A DNA stretch of 6,273 nt from DATAYF01 sp036272735 (GTDB lineage Bacteria; Chloroflexota; Ktedonobacteria; Ktedonobacterales; Ktedonobacteraceae), in contig DATAYF010000295.1 in NCBI GenBank assembly GCA_036272735.1, forward strand, positions 1-6,273, written 5' to 3'. A program made the translations under genes and the position numbers. Under the pieces are notes generated by a model. It had not been told where the DNA came from, searched no databases, and saw only the letters and a list, made by a program, of their open reading frames with translations. This document shows, piece by piece, positions 5,530 to 6,273 of this stretch. Position 1 is the first letter of the stretch; each line of letters begins with the position of its first letter.

Positions 5530-5760
5530 CGTGATGTTTATGAGCTTGGGGAGGGTACCGCAGTGGCGACAACAGGTGAGTTGCGCGCAATCATCGAGGA
5601 ATTGGATCTGGTAGATGTTGGGGATGCCGCGAGTTTTCTCGGCGAAGAAGCAAGCGTGGTGGAAGGATTGTATGGAAGCGATCAGGCCTCAACGATGTTG
5701 TCAGATGTAGAAGTTTATTCAATTAGCTATTATCGTCAAAGTAGTTGTCAAGGACGTTAG
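5515..5760 (+). CDS. Hypothetical small acidic protein
   Basis: I do not recognise this protein. From ATG at 5515 it has 81 residues, with 15 Asp/Glu against four Arg and no Lys, His or Trp. No signal peptide, membrane segment or known motif is visible. The C-terminus is YYRQSSCQGR, with its only cysteine three residues from the end. ATG 5515 has only GAGG 15 bases upstream, whereas an in-frame GTG at 5563 has GGGGAGGG at 5548-5555, seven bases away, and would give 65 residues (ATTGELRAIIEELDLVDVG...). The GTG start may be the real one. A strong palindrome follows 25 bp after the stop. The acidic body and short Ser/Cys-containing tail are faintly like a peptide precursor, but no modification enzyme is nearby. 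It may also not be a gene. Confidence 0.4.
   Translation: MPGNYRDVYELGEGTAVATTGELRAIIEELDLVDVGDAASFLGEEASVVEGLYGSDQASTMLSDVEVYSISYYRQSSCQGR
5548..5555 (+). promoter_or_regulatory. Strong Shine-Dalgarno supporting GTG 5563
   Basis: GGGGAGGG ends seven bases before an in-frame GTG at 5563 within the small ORF. It is much better placed than anything before ATG 5515 and argues for a 65-residue product, if the ORF is translated. Confidence 0.4.
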
Positions 5761-5785
5761 ACTCGTTCGAACGTCTCTGTATATT

Positions 5786-5843
5786 CAATATATAAAGGAT
5801 TCTTAATGGTTTCCGGAAACCATTAAGAATCCTTTATATATTG
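5786..5843. repeat. Perfect 58-bp palindrome without a spacer
   Basis: Bases 5786-5814 are the exact reverse complement of 5815-5843, centred on TTCC/GGAA, with all 29 pairs matched. Each strand reads a stem ending in CC followed by TTTATATATTG, so the structure could end transcription in both directions. It starts 26 bp after the small ORF stop. A perfect palindrome of this length is more than a terminator needs; it could also be a cruciform site, a protein-binding site, or two abutted inverted ends of a mobile element. Confidence 0.85.
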
Positions 5844-5864
5844 CCTGTTTCGTTCACCATGAGC

Positions 5865-5906
5865 CAGGTACCTTTTGCCGCTCCTTATCCGTCAATGATA
5901 CACATC
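5865..5906 (+). repeat. Composite upstream block, copy B (before the phosphoesterase gene)
   Basis: CAGGTACC (5865-5872), 8 bases, CTCCTTATCCG (5881-5891), 9 bases, CACATC (5901-5906). This is the same ordered set as copy A at 5300-5347, in inverted orientation, so both blocks point toward their downstream gene. GCGTTG follows in both flanks, with different spacing. It ends 107 bp before the phosphoesterase ATG. Confidence 0.55.
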
Positions 5907-5954
5907 GAAAAGCGTTGATGACTTGTGTATGGTATTAATATACATCAATATAAA
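5898..5954 (+). promoter_or_regulatory. AT-rich promoter region of the phosphoesterase gene
   Basis: ATACACA (5898-5904) and TGTGTAT (5924-5930) form 7-bp inverted arms. They are followed by TGTAT/ATACA arms (5926-5944) and a TATAAA box at 5949-5954. No -35 with good spacing is clear: TTGTGT at 5923 gives 20 bp. The area probably holds the promoter, but the exact boxes are uncertain. Confidence 0.25.
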
Positions 5955-6013
5955 GTGCTTTTATAACTTTGAGTGAGTAGCCTTATCGAATATCCCAAAG
6001 GGAGAACCCTACA

Positions 6014-6273
6014 ATGGAGCATCGTGTAGGAATCATTTCTGATACACACATTCCACGTTTTGGAAACGTGCCGGATGCTGTGTGGCAACACTTCACCGAC
6101 CTGGAGCTGATCATTCATGCTGGTGATCTTTCTATCCCGCTTGTCATCGACGCGTTAGAGACGATTGCCCCCGTGCTTGCGGTGCAGGGCAATGTGGAGT
6201 CAGCAGAGGTGGTGAGCATGTTGCCGCTGAAGCGCACGGTAACGGTGGGCTATTGCAAGATCGGCGTGGTGCA
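6014..6273 (+). CDS. YfcE/MJ0936-type metallophosphoesterase (5' part)
   Basis: The first 86 codons of a calcineurin-like phosphodiesterase; the frame is open to the window end. Metal-binding motifs appear in order: SDTHIP (residues 9-14, ligands Asp10 and His12), HAGD (35-38, Asp38) and QGNVE (58-62, Asn60). Family members usually have GNCD here; Val-Glu replaces Cys-Asp. The later histidine motifs (GHTH and others) would lie outside the window. The family hydrolyses phosphodiesters with a two-metal centre in the cytosol, and most members of this subgroup have no known physiological substrate. The ATG at 6014 is preceded by AAAGGGAG (5997-6004). It is likely transcribed from its own promoter in the spacer before it. 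Confidence 0.88.
   Translation, partial: MEHRVGIISDTHIPRFGNVPDAVWQHFTDLELIIHAGDLSIPLVIDALETIAPVLAVQGNVESAEVVSMLPLKRTVTVGYCKIGVV

Noticed and set aside
5300..5906. Calling this segment a MITE or insertion sequence
   Set aside because: The arms are only partly matched, no target duplication is evident at the ends, and no transposase is encoded. Shared regulation explains the repeat equally well.

Overview
The window looks like chromosomal DNA of a free-living bacterium. Gene styles (a two-part GNAT protein with a WFVGPSSRPTNLG-type N-terminal segment, a small MerR-SDR pair, AT-rich spacers between GC-rich genes) remind me of Chloroflexota, perhaps Ktedonobacteria. This is a guess from pattern familiarity and no marker gene supports it.

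Layout. (1) 1-921: a near-palindrome at the left edge, then a GNAT-family acetyltransferase on the minus strand. (2) 922-1384: a long AT-rich divergent spacer with several short repeats, a candidate minus-strand promoter and a possible 9-residue leader ORF. (3) 1385-2625: a plus-strand two-gene unit, a MerR regulator of the AdhR/NmlR type with the conserved mid-domain cysteine, then a complete classical SDR oxidoreductase 26 bp downstream. (4) 2626-2771: a convergent spacer with a perfect 16-bp hairpin that probably ends transcription from both sides. (5) 2772-5244: a minus-strand operon of a zinc-dependent medium-chain dehydrogenase followed by dihydrolipoyl dehydrogenase (lpdA). The two reading frames overlap by 20 bp and the lpdA Shine-Dalgarno lies inside the upstream gene, so they are probably translationally coupled. 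(6) 5245-6013: an AT-rich stretch with one unrecognised small acidic ORF, a perfect 58-bp palindrome with no loop, and a composite sequence block that occurs once upstream of the dehydrogenase gene and once, inverted, upstream of the next gene. (7) 6014-6273: the start of a YfcE/MJ0936-type metallophosphoesterase that runs off the window.

Biology. The middle of the window is redox metabolism: an SDR probably controlled by a carbonyl- or redox-responsive MerR protein, and a polyol/alcohol dehydrogenase coupled to the E3 flavoprotein of 2-oxoacid dehydrogenase complexes. No defence system, CRISPR array, tRNA, rRNA or transposase gene is visible. The least explained part is 5300-5906, where the shared upstream block, the 58-bp palindrome and the orphan small ORF lie together.
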